Assembly (NCBI GenBank): GCA_947497485.1
Contig: CANMHB010000001.1
Coordinates: forward strand, 186,001-250,000
Direction: 5' to 3'
Source of the DNA: Flavobacteriales bacterium
GTDB taxonomy: Bacteria; Bacteroidota; Bacteroidia; Flavobacteriales_D; Crocinitomicaceae
Length of the DNA: 64,000 nt
Shown here: positions 48,333 to 56,914 of the stretch, piece after piece
How positions within the stretch are numbered: the stretch's first letter is position 1
Layout: each line of letters opens with the position of its first letter
Notes under the pieces: generated by a model
What the model was told of the DNA's origin: nothing
Database searches by the model: none
Seen by the model: the letters and a program-made list of their open reading frames with translations, nothing else
Program-made: the position numbers and the translations under genes

Positions 48333-48911
48333 ATGCAAGTATGCGTTTATTGTGCTTCAAGTGCAAAAATTCACCAAACTTATTTCGATGCAACGGATCG
48401 TCTTGCAAAAGAATTAGTTCAAAATGGGTTCTCCATCGTTTTTGGTGGAGGTTCGTCTGGTCTTATGGGACAACTTGCTGATTCAGTGCTTGAAGCTGGT
48501 GGGAAAATCAAAGGAATTATGCCTCAATTTATGAATGAAGTTGAATGGGGACATAAACAAGTTTCTGACTTTGAATATACCAATACAATGCATGAGCGAA
48601 AAGCCAAATTTCTCGAAGGAACTGATGCTTTGATTGCCCTACCAGGCGGAACAGGAACTTATGAGGAATTATTTGAGGCTATTACCTTAAAAAAACTCGG
48701 TCAGTTTACGAAGCCAATAATCATTTTGAATACGCGAAATTACTTCGAACCATTTATTAATCTAATGAATCAGGCCATAGAAGAAAATTTTATGTCGGCA
48801 GACCACCAATCATTGTGGACAATTGTAAGTGAACCAGAGGAGGTCGTTCCTGCTATATTGAGCACTCCAAATTGGGATAAGGGTCTGAAGGATGCCGGAA
48901 AATTAAGGTGA
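48333..48911 (+). CDS. LOG family protein (nucleoside monophosphate hydrolase-like)
   Basis: A 192-residue Rossmann-fold protein with the LOG signature PGGTGTYEELFEA and an upstream FGGGSSGLMG. LOG enzymes release the base from nucleoside 5'-monophosphates; in plants this makes active cytokinin. In bacteria the role is mostly unknown. It is nine bases after the last glycosyltransferase, probably by chance of gene order. Confidence 0.92.
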   Translation: MQVCVYCASSAKIHQTYFDATDRLAKELVQNGFSIVFGGGSSGLMGQLADSVLEAGGKIKGIMPQFMNEVEWGHKQVSDFEYTNTMHERKAKFLEGTDALIALPGGTGTYEELFEAITLKKLGQFTKPIIILNTRNYFEPFINLMNQAIEENFMSADHQSLWTIVSEPEEVVPAILSTPNWDKGLKDAGKLR

Positions 48912-48979
48912 AAATCCTGCATTGAATTTATTATGATTTAAAATTTTCATAACTAATCATCAATTTTGTTCTAAAAAAT

Positions 48980-48987
48980 TACCTTTG
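48980..48987 (+). promoter_or_regulatory. -7 element of gpsA
   Basis: TACCTTTG, four bases before the gpsA ATG; a leaderless start is possible. The nearest TTTG (48965-48968) is only 11 bases upstream. Confidence 0.5.
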
Positions 48988-48991
48988 TTTA

Positions 48992-49996
48992 ATGACAAAC
49001 GACCATTCTCATGAAATTGCGGTTATTGGTGGAGGAAGTTGGGCAACAGCTCTCGTAAAATTGTTTTGCAATCATGAAAAGAAAGTCGGCTGGTGGCATC
49101 GCAGCGAGGATGCGGTTAGTCATCTTAAAAATTTCCAGCACAATTCGCGTTATCTTCAATCAGTTCAGTTTGATGTCAACCAATTAAATATCTCCACAGA
49201 TCTGGAAAGTATATTAAACCCAGCTAAAATCGTTGTAATTGCAACTCCAGCAGCATTTTTGGTTTCTATTTTTGAAAAAATAAAACCTGAACTTCTGAAA
49301 GATAAAATCGTTTTTTCTGCCGTAAAAGGCATCATCCCGGAATACAATTCCATTCCAGCAAAGTATATTCATAAAACATTTGGAACACCCTACGATCAAA
49401 TTGGCATCATTTGCGGACCTTGTCATGCGGAAGAGGTAGCACTTGAAAGACTTTCTTACCTTACAATTGGCTGCTCAAATGCCGATATTGCCGAAAAGAT
49501 GGCAGCCAAGCTCGCTTGTCGCTATATAAAAACGACTACGAGCGATGACTTATTTGGAACTGAGATTTCAGCCGTACTAAAAAATGTTTATGCATTGGTT
49601 GCAGGAATTTGTCATGGGCTTGGATATGGTGATAATTTTCAAGCGGTTTTGATTTCGAATGCAATTCAAGAAATTGAACGATTTATTGATGTAGTAAGTC
49701 CTGTTCATCGGGATACGAAATCCAGTGCATATTTAGGAGATTTGTTAGTTACGGCTTACTCTAATTTTTCTAGAAACCGAACATTTGGTTTTATGATCGG
49801 CAAAGGATATTCGGTAAAATCAGCTCAATTAGAAATGAATATGATTGCAGAAGGCTATTTCGCTACGAAATGTCTTGTTGAAATCAATAAGAAATTTAAT
49901 GTCGAAATGCCAATTCTTACAGCCGCTTACAACATTTTATACGATCGAATTTCACCCATTATCGAAATTAAACTACTTTCCGAAAAGCTCGCTTAA
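48992..49996 (+). CDS. gpsA: Glycerol-3-phosphate dehydrogenase [NAD(P)+]
   Basis: A 334-residue enzyme that makes sn-glycerol-3-phosphate for phospholipids. The NAD site IGGGSWATALVKLF, SAVKGIIPEYNSIP, ICGPCHAEEVALERL and the catalytic-Lys region LKNVYALVAGICHGLGYGDN are present. The usual SxKGI and GPxxAxE motifs are conserved with minor changes. It is followed by aspartate kinase with its own promoter. Confidence 0.94.
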   Translation: MTNDHSHEIAVIGGGSWATALVKLFCNHEKKVGWWHRSEDAVSHLKNFQHNSRYLQSVQFDVNQLNISTDLESILNPAKIVVIATPAAFLVSIFEKIKPELLKDKIVFSAVKGIIPEYNSIPAKYIHKTFGTPYDQIGIICGPCHAEEVALERLSYLTIGCSNADIAEKMAAKLACRYIKTTTSDDLFGTEISAVLKNVYALVAGICHGLGYGDNFQAVLISNAIQEIERFIDVVSPVHRDTKSSAYLGDLLVTAYSNFSRNRTFGFMIGKGYSVKSAQLEMNMIAEGYFATKCLVEINKKFNVEMPILTAAYNILYDRISPIIEIKLLSEKLA

Positions 49997-50001
49997 TTTT
50001 A

Positions 50002-50009
50002 TATTTTTG
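50002..50009 (+). promoter_or_regulatory. -7 element of the aspartate kinase gene
   Basis: TATTTTTG, 16 bases before the ATG at 50026. Confidence 0.5.
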
Positions 50010-50025
50010 CGTCAAATTTAATTTT

Positions 50026-51300
50026 ATGAAAGTTTTCAAATTCGGTGGAGCTTCCGTTAAAGATTCTGCGGCGGTTAGAAATGTTGCTCAAATCATATCC
50101 CTTTTTGACAAACAGAAACTAATCGTTGTGGTTTCAGCAATGGGTAAAACAACCAACAAGTTGGAAGAGGTTGTTGATGCACTTAAGAATGGTGACAAGA
50201 GAACATACATACATCTTCTAACCGATTTAAAAGACTTTCACTACCATATTTTAGGTGAGTTATTTACTGAAAGACATTATTCCATTTACAATACAATAGA
50301 TTCCATATTTGAAAAGCTTGAACAAAAATTTGAAGCAGGATTTTCGGATAATCATAGTTTTGAATACGATCAAATTGTTTCATTTGGAGAGGTACTTTCT
50401 TCTCATATTGTTTCTGCCTTTCTAATGGAAAATGGCTTCATGGTTAAGTGGATGGATGCTCGAAAAATTATTCGGACCGATAATAATTATCAGGAGGGAA
50501 ATGTCGATTGGCAAAAAACCGAGGAATTAGTCCAAAATAGATTAATTAATGAGTTTAAGGAAAATGATATTTTGTTGACCCAAGGATTCATCGGACATAC
50601 ACCCGAGGGATTTACTACAACACTTGGAAGAGAAGGTTCTGATTATACTGCTGGCATACTCGCCTATTGCTCAAATGCTGAGTCAGTTACCATTTGGAAA
50701 GACGTTCCAGGTATGCTGAACGCAGATCCGAAATATTTTGATGAAACCATCAAACTAGACGAAATCTCTTTTAAAGAAGCAATTGAACTTTCTTACTATG
50801 GAGCTTCAGTCATTCATCCAAAAACCATAAAACCTCTTCAAAATAAAGACATTCCGCTTTTCGTGAAATCCTTTATTCATCCAGAAAATGACGGAACCAT
50901 CATACAATCATCAACAAAAAACGATCACTTGGTTTCATCATATATTTTCAAAGTAAACCAAATTCTAATTTCTCTAACTCCCAAGGATTTCTCATTCATT
51001 GTTGAGGAAAATTTAAGCGAAATATTTCAACTGTTAGCGAAAGTCAATGCCAAAATTAACATAATGCAAAATTCCGCTGTGAGTTTTCATTTTCTAGTTG
51101 ATGCAAAAAAGACAAACATTGATCAACTTTTAAAACTTTTTGGTGAAAAATACTTGCTTAAATACAATGAAGGTCTCGAACTAGTTACGATACGACACTA
51201 CAATCAAGAAACCATTGATAAAGTTATTGCCGGAAAAGAAATCATGTTGCAGCAAAAAACAAGGCAAACCGCGCGAATCGTAATGAAGGATCTTTCATAA
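50026..51300 (+). CDS. lysC: Aspartate kinase
   Basis: A 424-residue enzyme that phosphorylates aspartate, the first step to lysine, threonine and methionine. The KFGGASVKD start, TTTLGREGSDYTA and WKDVPGMLNADP are diagnostic. A C-terminal ACT-like region (about residues 300-390, LISLTPKDFSFIVEENLSEI) is present in a divergent form, and there is no homoserine dehydrogenase part. Control by end product is therefore uncertain. Confidence 0.93.
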   Translation: MKVFKFGGASVKDSAAVRNVAQIISLFDKQKLIVVVSAMGKTTNKLEEVVDALKNGDKRTYIHLLTDLKDFHYHILGELFTERHYSIYNTIDSIFEKLEQKFEAGFSDNHSFEYDQIVSFGEVLSSHIVSAFLMENGFMVKWMDARKIIRTDNNYQEGNVDWQKTEELVQNRLINEFKENDILLTQGFIGHTPEGFTTTLGREGSDYTAGILAYCSNAESVTIWKDVPGMLNADPKYFDETIKLDEISFKEAIELSYYGASVIHPKTIKPLQNKDIPLFVKSFIHPENDGTIIQSSTKNDHLVSSYIFKVNQILISLTPKDFSFIVEENLSEIFQLLAKVNAKINIMQNSAVSFHFLVDAKKTNIDQLLKLFGEKYLLKYNEGLELVTIRHYNQETIDKVIAGKEIMLQQKTRQTARIVMKDLS

Positions 51301-51347
51301 TACCACTTTTATGGTATGAAATTTATAAAGTTTGAACGGTAATTTTG
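51300..51347 (+). promoter_or_regulatory. Dyad and -7 element upstream of feoA
   Basis: ATACCA (51300-51305) and TGGTAT (51312-51317) form a dyad that overlaps the aspartate kinase stop. The -7 element TAATTTTG (51340-51347) is three bases before the feoA ATG. The dyad may be a weak hairpin or an operator; no classical Fur box is seen. Confidence 0.45.
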
Positions 51348-51350
51348 TAT

Positions 51351-51584
51351 ATGCTTCAAACATTGGTAGATGTTCCCTTAGGAAAAAGCGTTGTTATTTC
51401 GAAAATCGAGAAATCCCATATAAGTGCCAAATTAGTAGAATTGGGATTTACTGAGGGAACTACCGTTGAAGTTGCATTTCATGCGCCTTTTAAAGACCCC
51501 ATTGCTATTGAATTAAATGGCTCGATAATTTCCTTAAGACGGGATGAAGCCTCAACAATTTTAGTTCAAAACAATGCGCCTTAG
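51351..51584 (+). CDS. feoA: Ferrous iron transport protein FeoA
   Basis: A 77-residue SH3-like protein that assists FeoB. LGFTEGTTVEVAFHAPFKDP and EASTILVQ are as in the family. The ATG at 51351 (MLQTLVDVPLG) is used; the TTG six bases upstream is part of the promoter. It is followed 49 bases later by feoB. Confidence 0.93.
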   Translation: MLQTLVDVPLGKSVVISKIEKSHISAKLVELGFTEGTTVEVAFHAPFKDPIAIELNGSIISLRRDEASTILVQNNAP

Positions 51585-51591
51585 AATTTTG

Positions 51592-51599
51592 TATTTTTG
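51592..51599 (+). promoter_or_regulatory. Possible internal -7 element for feoB
   Basis: TATTTTTG, directly after feoA and 34 bases before the feoB ATG. No TTTG is found at the right distance. Confidence 0.4.
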
Positions 51600-51633
51600 T
51601 ATTCAGTCAATTTATTGATTCGGTTTTATCGCT

Positions 51634-53589
51634 ATGAAAATCGCTCTTTTAGGAAACCCAAATACAGGTAAAAGTTCTGTCTTCAATGTTCTAACAGGAC
51701 TCAGGCAAACGATTGGTAATTTCCCAGGAGTTACGGTCGAAAAAAAATCAGGTTCCATTAAAATTAAAGGAGAAAATCATACCATTACAGACTTTCCTGG
51801 CGTTTATAGTTTATATCCTAGATCGAAAGATGAGGAGATTGTATATTCGGTTTTAACAGACCCATCTAGCGAGGAATTCCCAGATTTAATTGTCTATGTA
51901 GCTGATGCTGCTAACTTGGAACGGAATCTTCTTTTCTTCTCGCAACTTTATGACCTTGGTCTACCCTTGATATTGGTTTTGAATATGTGGGATGTTACCG
52001 AAAAACGCGGAATTACAATCGATTTAAATAAACTAAAGTCCTTCTTTCCAGATATCGAAATCGTTGTGGCTAATGCACGAATTGGGTTTGGAAAATCTAG
52101 AATCCTTGAGTCAATTGAAAATTATCAAAGAAAAGAAAGGTCCTTTCAATTAATCTCAAATTACAAACCCGTATCTAAAGAAAGTTCAACCGAACAGGCA
52201 GAAGAGGCAAACCAAAGATTTAAAAAGATAAAATCAATTATACGGGAGGTTGAGGCGCAAGCTCAAAACAAAACGGATAATTTCTCTCGGAAAATAGATA
52301 AAATTCTTACGCACCGTATTTGGGGATATGCCATTTTCTTAATGGTTCTGTTAATCGTTTTTCAGTTTATATTTTCATTCGCTTCCATTCCAATGGACTT
52401 TATTGATGGGGCATTTGTGAACTTGAGTAATTTAATGTCAAATTCGCTTCCCAAAGGCATGTTTATCGATCTAATTAGCCAAGGAATTATTCCAGGAATT
52501 GGGGGCGTTGTGGTTTTTATTCCACAAATTGCATTGCTCTTTTTCTTTATTTCAATTTTAGAAGAAACAGGTTATCTGGCTCGTGTTGTTTTCATTATGG
52601 ATCGTATTATGCGTCCATTAGGATTGAATGGCAAAAGCATTGTTCCATTGATGTCAAGTGCCGCGTGTGCAATTCCTGGAATTATGTCAGCTCGCACAAT
52701 AGCCGATTGGAAAGAGCGAATGATTACCATCCTAGTTGCGCCGTTAATGAGCTGCAGCGCAAGAATTCCAGTATACACCTTACTCATTTCTCTTGTAATT
52801 CCGAATAAACAGATTCTCGGTTTTTTAAACTTACAAGGGGTGGTGCTTTTTGGACTTTATTTATTGGGAATCGTTGCTGCTATAATCGTTGCGCTCATCC
52901 TAAAACAACTCATTGGTGCAAGAGAAAAAGGATTTTTACTTTTGGAATTACCAAGTTATCGAAGTCCTAGATGGTCCAATATTGGAATTAATATTTTAGA
53001 AAAAGTAAAAGTATTTGTGCTTGATGCTGGAAAAATAATTTTAGCTATATCAATCGTTTTGTGGGCATTAGCTTCCTTTGGGCCTGGAGGTCAAATGGCA
53101 AAATCAGAACGTAAATTAACCCAATCTACTAGTTTTCAAAAATTATCCGCAGCAGATCAGGAACAGAAAATTGCAGCAGCAAAATTAGAGACCTCCTACA
53201 TAGGTATTTTAGGCAAAACAATTGAACCAGTAATTAGAACATTGGGGTTTGATTGGAAAATTGGAATTTCCCTGATAACATCGTTTGCGGCAAGAGAAGT
53301 ATTCGTTGGTTCATTAGCAACAATTTATTCTGTAAACAACGATTCAAATTCTAATTTGAAGCTAATTGACAAAATGAAACGAGAAAAAAATTCTTCTGGA
53401 AAACTTGTATATAATTTAGCCAGTGGCGTTTCTTTGATGATATTTTATGTTTTTGCAATGCAATGTATGGCAACACTTGCGATTGTGAAACGTGAAACGC
53501 TTTCTTGGAAATGGCCATTTATACAAATACTATATATGGGAATTCTTGCCTATTTTGGGGCATTTGTAACTTTTCAGTTGTTAAGCTAA
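51634..53589 (+). CDS. feoB: Ferrous iron transporter FeoB
   Basis: A 651-residue Fe(II) transporter. The N-terminal GTPase domain has G1 GNPNTGKSS, G3 DFPGVYSL and G4 NMWD. A polytopic membrane domain follows, with the two Gate repeats (IPGIGGVVVFIPQIALLFFF; SSAACAIPGIMSARTIADWK; TSFAAREVFVGSLA). It is shorter than the 773-residue Escherichia coli protein, as is common in Bacteroidota. The FeoB-associated gene follows. Confidence 0.96.
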   Translation: MKIALLGNPNTGKSSVFNVLTGLRQTIGNFPGVTVEKKSGSIKIKGENHTITDFPGVYSLYPRSKDEEIVYSVLTDPSSEEFPDLIVYVADAANLERNLLFFSQLYDLGLPLILVLNMWDVTEKRGITIDLNKLKSFFPDIEIVVANARIGFGKSRILESIENYQRKERSFQLISNYKPVSKESSTEQAEEANQRFKKIKSIIREVEAQAQNKTDNFSRKIDKILTHRIWGYAIFLMVLLIVFQFIFSFASIPMDFIDGAFVNLSNLMSNSLPKGMFIDLISQGIIPGIGGVVVFIPQIALLFFFISILEETGYLARVVFIMDRIMRPLGLNGKSIVPLMSSAACAIPGIMSARTIADWKERMITILVAPLMSCSARIPVYTLLISLVIPNKQILGFLNLQGVVLFGLYLLGIVAAIIVALILKQLIGAREKGFLLLELPSYRSPRWSNIGINILEKVKVFVLDAGKIILAISIVLWALASFGPGGQMAKSERKLTQSTSFQKLSAADQEQKIAAAKLETSYIGILGKTIEPVIRTLGFDWKIGISLITSFAAREVFVGSLATIYSVNNDSNSNLKLIDKMKREKNSSGKLVYNLASGVSLMIFYVFAMQCMATLAIVKRETLSWKWPFIQILYMGILAYFGAFVTFQLLS

Positions 53590-53618
53590 TAAAGAAAAAG
53601 TTTTATTACTTTTAGATA

Positions 53619-53795
53619 ATGATTCAAGAAATATTGGTGTTCATATTTGTGATTTTTTCCATTATTTATCTTTTAAGATTTACATGGATTAAGTTCTTCA
53701 AGACTGAAAAATCTTGTGAAGCTTGTTCAGTTGGTAAAACACTCAATGAATCGATAACAAAACAAAATACAAATGACCGAGTGTCAACTTTATAA
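53619..53795 (+). CDS. FeoB-associated Cys-rich membrane protein (58 residues)
   Basis: A short gene: ATG at 53619, stop TAA at 53793-53795. One membrane segment (residues 1-21, MIQEILVFIFVIFSIIYLL) is followed by a positively charged stretch (WIKFFKTEKS), then CEAC, and a polar tail. This matches the FeoB_associated family (often next to feoB). Its end overlaps the start of corA by 23 bases. Confidence 0.85.
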   Translation: MIQEILVFIFVIFSIIYLLRFTWIKFFKTEKSCEACSVGKTLNESITKQNTNDRVSTL

Positions 53796-54777
53796 ATACA
53801 ATTCGAGCTTTTACGCTGTTGAAAAGGAGGAGCCTATTCATTTTGTTAATGATTTTGTAGAAACAGAGATAGACTCCGATTATGTGTCCTGGTTGAATTT
53901 TCATAGTCTTCTTGATCGAAACTCAATTGAAAAATTATGTACAAAACTTGGGATAGATAAATTATCCATTGATAGTATCTATAATCTTCAAAGACGACCG
54001 AAAGTTGAAGAATATCCTGACTACATGTTTTTTAGCGTAAGATCAGCGCTTCCAAATCCAAATGATCCTTCTGCACTGAATCAAGAACAAATTACCTTTC
54101 TCCTCGGTAAAAATTATTTGATTTCATTTCAAGAGAAATCTTCTGATCATTTCACGGATGTTCGTGATAGAATTGAAAAAGCACGAGGAAAAATTCGGAT
54201 GAAAGGTTCCGATTTTTTGTTGTTTCGACTTCTTGAGTCAATCATTGATAATTACTTTGAAGTATTAGAAACCATCTCGGAAAATATTTCATCAATTGAT
54301 GCTAAGCTTCATATTTCTGAAAACAAATCCATTTTCAAAGAAATTGAAATTGAAAAACGAAGATTAATTGAATTAAGGAAAATTGTACAACCCATGCGTG
54401 ATATCACGATGCAATTGGAGCACAGTGAAAGTAATTTATTAGATAAAAGCAATTTTTATTATTTCTCAAATCTCAAATCTGCCTGTGTAAGTGCCTTAGA
54501 AGAAATAGATGCCAACAAACAAATTCTTGAAGGTATGTCGAATTTATTCTATGCTGCACAAGGGCAACGCATGAACGAAATCATGAAGATGCTTACTGTT
54601 ATCAGTTCATTATTTATACCTTTAACCTTCATTGTTGGAGTATATGGAATGAACTTCGAATTCATGCCAGAGCTAAAATGGAAATCCGGTTATTTTATCA
54701 TTTGGGGAATAATGCTTTCAGTTATTAGTCTTTTGATGATTTATTTTATTAAAAAGGGTTGGCTGAAAAGAGATTAA
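53773..54777 (+). CDS. corA: CorA-family Mg2+/Co2+ transporter
   Basis: A 334-residue membrane transporter. A long cytoplasmic, largely helical N-terminal domain precedes two C-terminal membrane segments, the first ending in the signature YGMNFEFMPE (GMN). It overlaps the FeoB-associated gene and is probably transcribed with the feo genes. It may handle divalent metals in parallel with iron. Confidence 0.94.
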   Translation: MTECQLYKYNSSFYAVEKEEPIHFVNDFVETEIDSDYVSWLNFHSLLDRNSIEKLCTKLGIDKLSIDSIYNLQRRPKVEEYPDYMFFSVRSALPNPNDPSALNQEQITFLLGKNYLISFQEKSSDHFTDVRDRIEKARGKIRMKGSDFLLFRLLESIIDNYFEVLETISENISSIDAKLHISENKSIFKEIEIEKRRLIELRKIVQPMRDITMQLEHSESNLLDKSNFYYFSNLKSACVSALEEIDANKQILEGMSNLFYAAQGQRMNEIMKMLTVISSLFIPLTFIVGVYGMNFEFMPELKWKSGYFIIWGIMLSVISLLMIYFIKKGWLKRD

Positions 54778-54836
54778 AACGATAATTTGTTTTGTTAACG
54801 ATCTGTTAAAAAATAAATGGTTCAATTATTGGTCAT

Positions 54837-54844
54837 TATCTTTG
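54837..54844 (+). promoter_or_regulatory. -7 element of the DUF1573 genes
   Basis: TATCTTTG, 20 bases before the ATG at 54865. Confidence 0.55.
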
Positions 54845-54864
54845 ATTCATAAAAATTAAAAACC

Positions 54865-55308
54865 ATGAAAAATTTATTCTTGTCTTTCGCTTTGTTATTA
54901 GGAGCAACTATTGCTACCAACAAGTTTTCAGCACAAATTGAAAAAGGTGCAAAAATTGAGTTTAGTAAAGAAACTCACGATTATGGAAATATCAAATATG
55001 ATGGCGATCCGTATTGTACATTTGAATTTAAAAATACTGGTGACGAGCCATTGATTATTTCGAATGCAAAAGGATCTTGCGGTTGTACTGTTCCTGAGTG
55101 GCCGAAAGAACCAATTGCACCAGGAGCTAAAGGTTCTATCCGAGTTAAATACGACACGAAAAGACCTGGCCCAATTAACAAAAGTGTAACAATTACTTCG
55201 AACGCAGTTAATGAGCCGAACAAAGTTATTCGTATCAAAGGAGAAGTTGGTCCAGCTCCTGAGGTAGGGACACCTGTTAACAATTCTGGTGCACCAACTA
55301 ATAACTAA
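54865..55308 (+). CDS. Exported DUF1573 protein (first of two)
   Basis: A 147-residue protein with a signal peptide (about 23 residues, NKFSAQ) and one DUF1573 domain. Typical sequence FSKETHDYGNIKYDGDPYCT, then GSCGCTVPEWPKEPIAPGAKG and VKYDTKRPGPINKS. The fold is immunoglobulin-like. Such proteins are common in Bacteroidota and their role is unknown. The second copy follows directly. Confidence 0.9.
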   Translation: MKNLFLSFALLLGATIATNKFSAQIEKGAKIEFSKETHDYGNIKYDGDPYCTFEFKNTGDEPLIISNAKGSCGCTVPEWPKEPIAPGAKGSIRVKYDTKRPGPINKSVTITSNAVNEPNKVIRIKGEVGPAPEVGTPVNNSGAPTNN

Positions 55309-55680
55309 TTGAAAGCATTCATTTTACTAACAATGATTTTTATAACCGCCCTTGGCTTCAGTCAAGAGGCGGTTTTTGATGTTAAATACCCTGTTGTAAA
55401 ATTCCCAAAAACGAAAGAAGGAATCAAAAGGAATTACGTGTATGAATTTGTAAACAGCGGAACAATTCCATTAGAAATCTATTCCTTCGAAGTAGAATGT
55501 TCTTGCACCAAGGTTTCAATTCCGAAGGAACCAATAAAACCAGGCGGAGCTGGTCGCATTGAAGTAACATTTGATACAAAAGAGAGACTTTATTATCAAG
55601 ACAGAACAATTTATCTTAATACAAATACAAAGAGAAAACGCGAGAAATTGCGATTTAAAATATTCGTAGAACCGAAATAG
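55309..55680 (+). CDS. Exported DUF1573 protein (second of two), TTG start
   Basis: A 123-residue DUF1573 protein with its own signal peptide (about 18 residues, ITALGFSQ). ECSCTKVSIPKEPIKPGGAG and VTFDTKERLYYQDR match the first copy in plan, but the sequences differ well beyond recent duplication. The start is TTG at 55309, immediately after the upstream stop. It ends ten bases before the convergent mtnC. Confidence 0.87.
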   Translation: MKAFILLTMIFITALGFSQEAVFDVKYPVVKFPKTKEGIKRNYVYEFVNSGTIPLEIYSFEVECSCTKVSIPKEPIKPGGAGRIEVTFDTKERLYYQDRTIYLNTNTKRKREKLRFKIFVEPK

Positions 55681-55689
55681 AATAATTAT

Positions 55690-56373
55690 CTAGGTAATCT
55701 GTAGAAAGTCATTAACCGAATTTTTCCAAGCTTTATCCGTTCCTGGTCGCGTAAGCTGTAAGGTTTGATAGCCTGCTTCACATGCAGCTTCTAATTCCTC
55801 TGCAATATCTGAAAGAAATAATATTTTACTCGGAAGAATATGGAGAATTGATGCAATTTTGCTGTAAGTCTCCTTATCCCTTTTCATGCCAGTTTTTGTA
55901 TCAAAAAAATCTGTAAAATAATTGACCAGATTACCCTTTTTACTATAGCCGAATATAAGTTTTTGGGCTTCAACTGAACCAGATGAAAAAACAGCCAATT
56001 TCAATCCCTGCCCCTTCCATTTTTCTAATGCCAAAGGCACGTCATCGTATACATGACCCTGAAGAGTTCCGTCTTCATATCCTTTTTTCCATAAGATTCC
56101 TTGCAACGTTTTCAGTGGGGTAATTTTACGGTCTTTTTCGCACCATTCGAGTATTTTAGCAACAATTTCTTCGTTAGTTCCTAACTCTATGTTTTCCTCT
56201 TCGTTTACAATTGATCTAATTTCTTCAAATGCCAACTTAATTCGATTATCTTCGATTTCGAGTATATCCCAAATTCGATTTTTAAAATATGGAAAGAGTG
56301 TATCATATACAAAAGAAACTGAAGTGGTAGTTCCCTCGATATCTGTCAAAATACAAGCTACATTATCCAACAC
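55690..56373 (-). CDS. mtnC: Acireductone synthase (enolase-phosphatase)
   Basis: A 227-residue HAD enzyme of methionine salvage that turns the diketo-phosphopentane into the acireductone. CILTDIEGTTTSVSFV at the start carries the catalytic acid, VFSSGSVEAQKLIFG and FLSDIAEELEAACEAG follow. I start at GTG 56373 (VLDNVACILTDIE), giving the usual length and an 11-base overlap with mtnD. The frame is open to 56442, but that would overlap mtnD by 80 bases. Confidence 0.9.
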   Translation of the reverse strand: MLDNVACILTDIEGTTTSVSFVYDTLFPYFKNRIWDILEIEDNRIKLAFEEIRSIVNEEENIELGTNEEIVAKILEWCEKDRKITPLKTLQGILWKKGYEDGTLQGHVYDDVPLALEKWKGQGLKLAVFSSGSVEAQKLIFGYSKKGNLVNYFTDFFDTKTGMKRDKETYSKIASILHILPSKILFLSDIAEELEAACEAGYQTLQLTRPGTDKAWKNSVNDFLQIT

Positions 56374-56911
56374 GTTTTGGCGTTTTAAAATCGTGAAAAG
56401 TTTGTTCAATTCCTGAATTTGTGTAGTGCGGCACCCAGCCACTCATGTCTATAAAAATTCGAATTGCTTTAACAAATGGATTCATTTCTCCCGCATCGAA
56501 CCAATGCTTTGTGCCCACTGGAACAGAAATTAAATCTCCTTTCTCACACAACAAATTAAAAACTGGTTCAGTCTCCAAGTTAAACCAAAACAATCCTTGA
56601 CCATCAACAAAAAAGCGAATTTCATCTTCGGTATGTATGTGTTCTGCCAAGAATTTATTCCTAATAGCATCATAATTTTCCGTTAGAGAATTAATGGAGA
56701 TCACATCTGCTGTTAAATAACCTCCATTCTTCATAAATGGATCTAAATCTTTTGAATAAGCAGCTAAAATCTCGTCTTGTGTTGCGTTATCGTTAAATTT
56801 CACATCACAAACCCATTGATCAAAAAAGATTCCTCGATCATTGAAAAAAGTTCTAATTTCAATAGGATCTGAGATTGTAATTTGCTCTGTTGGTATCGAT
56901 AAAATTGCCAT
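56363..56911 (-). CDS. mtnD: Acireductone dioxygenase
   Basis: A 182-residue cupin enzyme that splits the acireductone into the keto acid and formate (Fe form). The metal ligands are visible: HIHTEDEIRFF (HxHxxxxE) and VGTKHWFDAG with the third His. It is between mtnB and mtnC with short gaps. Confidence 0.93.
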   Translation of the reverse strand: MAILSIPTEQITISDPIEIRTFFNDRGIFFDQWVCDVKFNDNATQDEILAAYSKDLDPFMKNGGYLTADVISINSLTENYDAIRNKFLAEHIHTEDEIRFFVDGQGLFWFNLETEPVFNLLCEKGDLISVPVGTKHWFDAGEMNPFVKAIRIFIDMSGWVPHYTNSGIEQTFHDFKTPKRVG

Positions 56912-56914
56912 ATC

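Noticed and set aside
56374-56442. Longer form of MtnC starting at 56442
   Set aside because: It would overlap mtnD by 80 bases, and homologues begin close to the ILTDIEGTT motif.
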